A stretch of DNA of 64,000 bases from positions 248,001-312,000 of the forward strand of contig JAEHOE010000074.1 in the NCBI GenBank assembly GCA_016858145.1. Reading direction: 5' to 3'. Shown here piece by piece: positions 63,624-64,000 of this stretch (positions within the stretch are counted from its first letter, which is position 1; every line of letters begins with the position of its first letter). Source of the DNA: Edaphochlamys debaryana. Lineage: Eukaryota; Chlorophyta; Chlorophyceae; Chlamydomonadales. The notes under the pieces were generated by a model. That model searched no databases. It worked only from the letters and a program-made list of their open reading frames with translations, and was not told where the DNA came from. The translations under genes and the position numbers were made by a program.

Positions 63624-64000
63624 GCGGCGCCGCGTGGGGGGTGGGCGTTGCGGGTGCACGCGTGCGGGGTGGGGTGGGGTGGGTGGAGGTGGAGGTGGAG
63701 CGGGGGCTGGGCTGTGCATGGGGGGGGAGGATGGGGCTGTGGATGGGGCGTGACGCATGATGCCGCCATCAAACTGCGAGGTGGAGGTGCCGTGCGTGGC
63801 AGCCTGGTGCGAATGGCAAGCATGTGTGTACGGAGCTTCAGGTCGGCTGGGGCGTGTGGAACTGTCGGGTGACGCATCCCGGAGCTCGGTCATTGGGCCA
63901 AGCTGGGGAGGGTGACTTGCTTTGCGGCAGGAGGCGCCTGCTGGCCCACGACAGGCGCCTGACCAACGTCAGGAGGCGGCAGGTTGCGGATTGGGTTGGG
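63624..64000. other. 3' flank of MCM5 to the window edge
   Basis: G-rich sequence (GTGGGGTGGG and GTGGAGGTGGAG repeats at 63665-63705), then ordinary sequence. AGGCGCCT occurs twice near 63931-63959 around a short loop, forming a small inverted repeat. No TGTAA and no second gene were seen. Confidence 0.45.

Overview
The window looks like nuclear DNA of a chlorophyte green alga, probably from the core Chlorophyta. The evidence is very high G+C, strong G/C third-position bias, many short spliceosomal introns that usually open GTGNG/GTGGGG and close on C-runs before CAG, and TGTAA poly(A)-type signals behind several genes. Gene content agrees: a plant/algal-type AP2 factor, an LMBR1-like membrane protein, CstF64 and MCM5. 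I cannot name the species. Exon models were assembled by hand from GT/GC...AG junctions. For each gene with a full exon model, all junction phases agree and the summed length is divisible by three.

Layout. 1-3.8 kb: no intact gene; decayed coding patches, a purine/proline-rich low-complexity block, and a complete 724-bp miniature LTR-type element (102-bp repeats, 5-bp target duplication). 3.8-10.5 kb: CSTF64 (minus, 8 exons) divergent from a GFO/IDH/MocA-type oxidoreductase (plus, 13 exons). 11.6-13.3 kb: unknown two-TM protein (minus). 13.7-21.9 kb: a 2,671-aa SR/RE/Pro-rich protein. 22.5-22.8 kb: the stranded 3' end of a minus-strand gene. 22.8-27.4 kb: tandem pair of GT32-type glycosyltransferases with different intron content and signs of gene conversion. 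28.8-34.4 kb: a 1,734-aa Ala/Pro-rich disordered protein. 35.5-37.5 kb: single-AP2-domain transcription factor. 38.3-41.9 kb: LMBR1-like membrane protein (minus, 10 exons).

43.1-56.7 kb: the most striking structure, a ~6.5-kb inverted duplication around a ~0.5-kb spacer. Each arm carries an apparently intact 22-exon M3-family metallo-oligopeptidase gene (HEGGH), arranged tail to tail. 58.0-63.6 kb: MCM5, 17 exons. 

The genes are unrelated housekeeping and regulatory genes (3'-end processing, redox, splicing-like SR protein, glycosylation, transcription, membrane, proteolysis, replication licensing). There are no operons. Several neighbours are divergent or convergent, so they share promoter or 3' intergenic space. 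No tRNA, rRNA, CRISPR array or organellar sequence was recognised.
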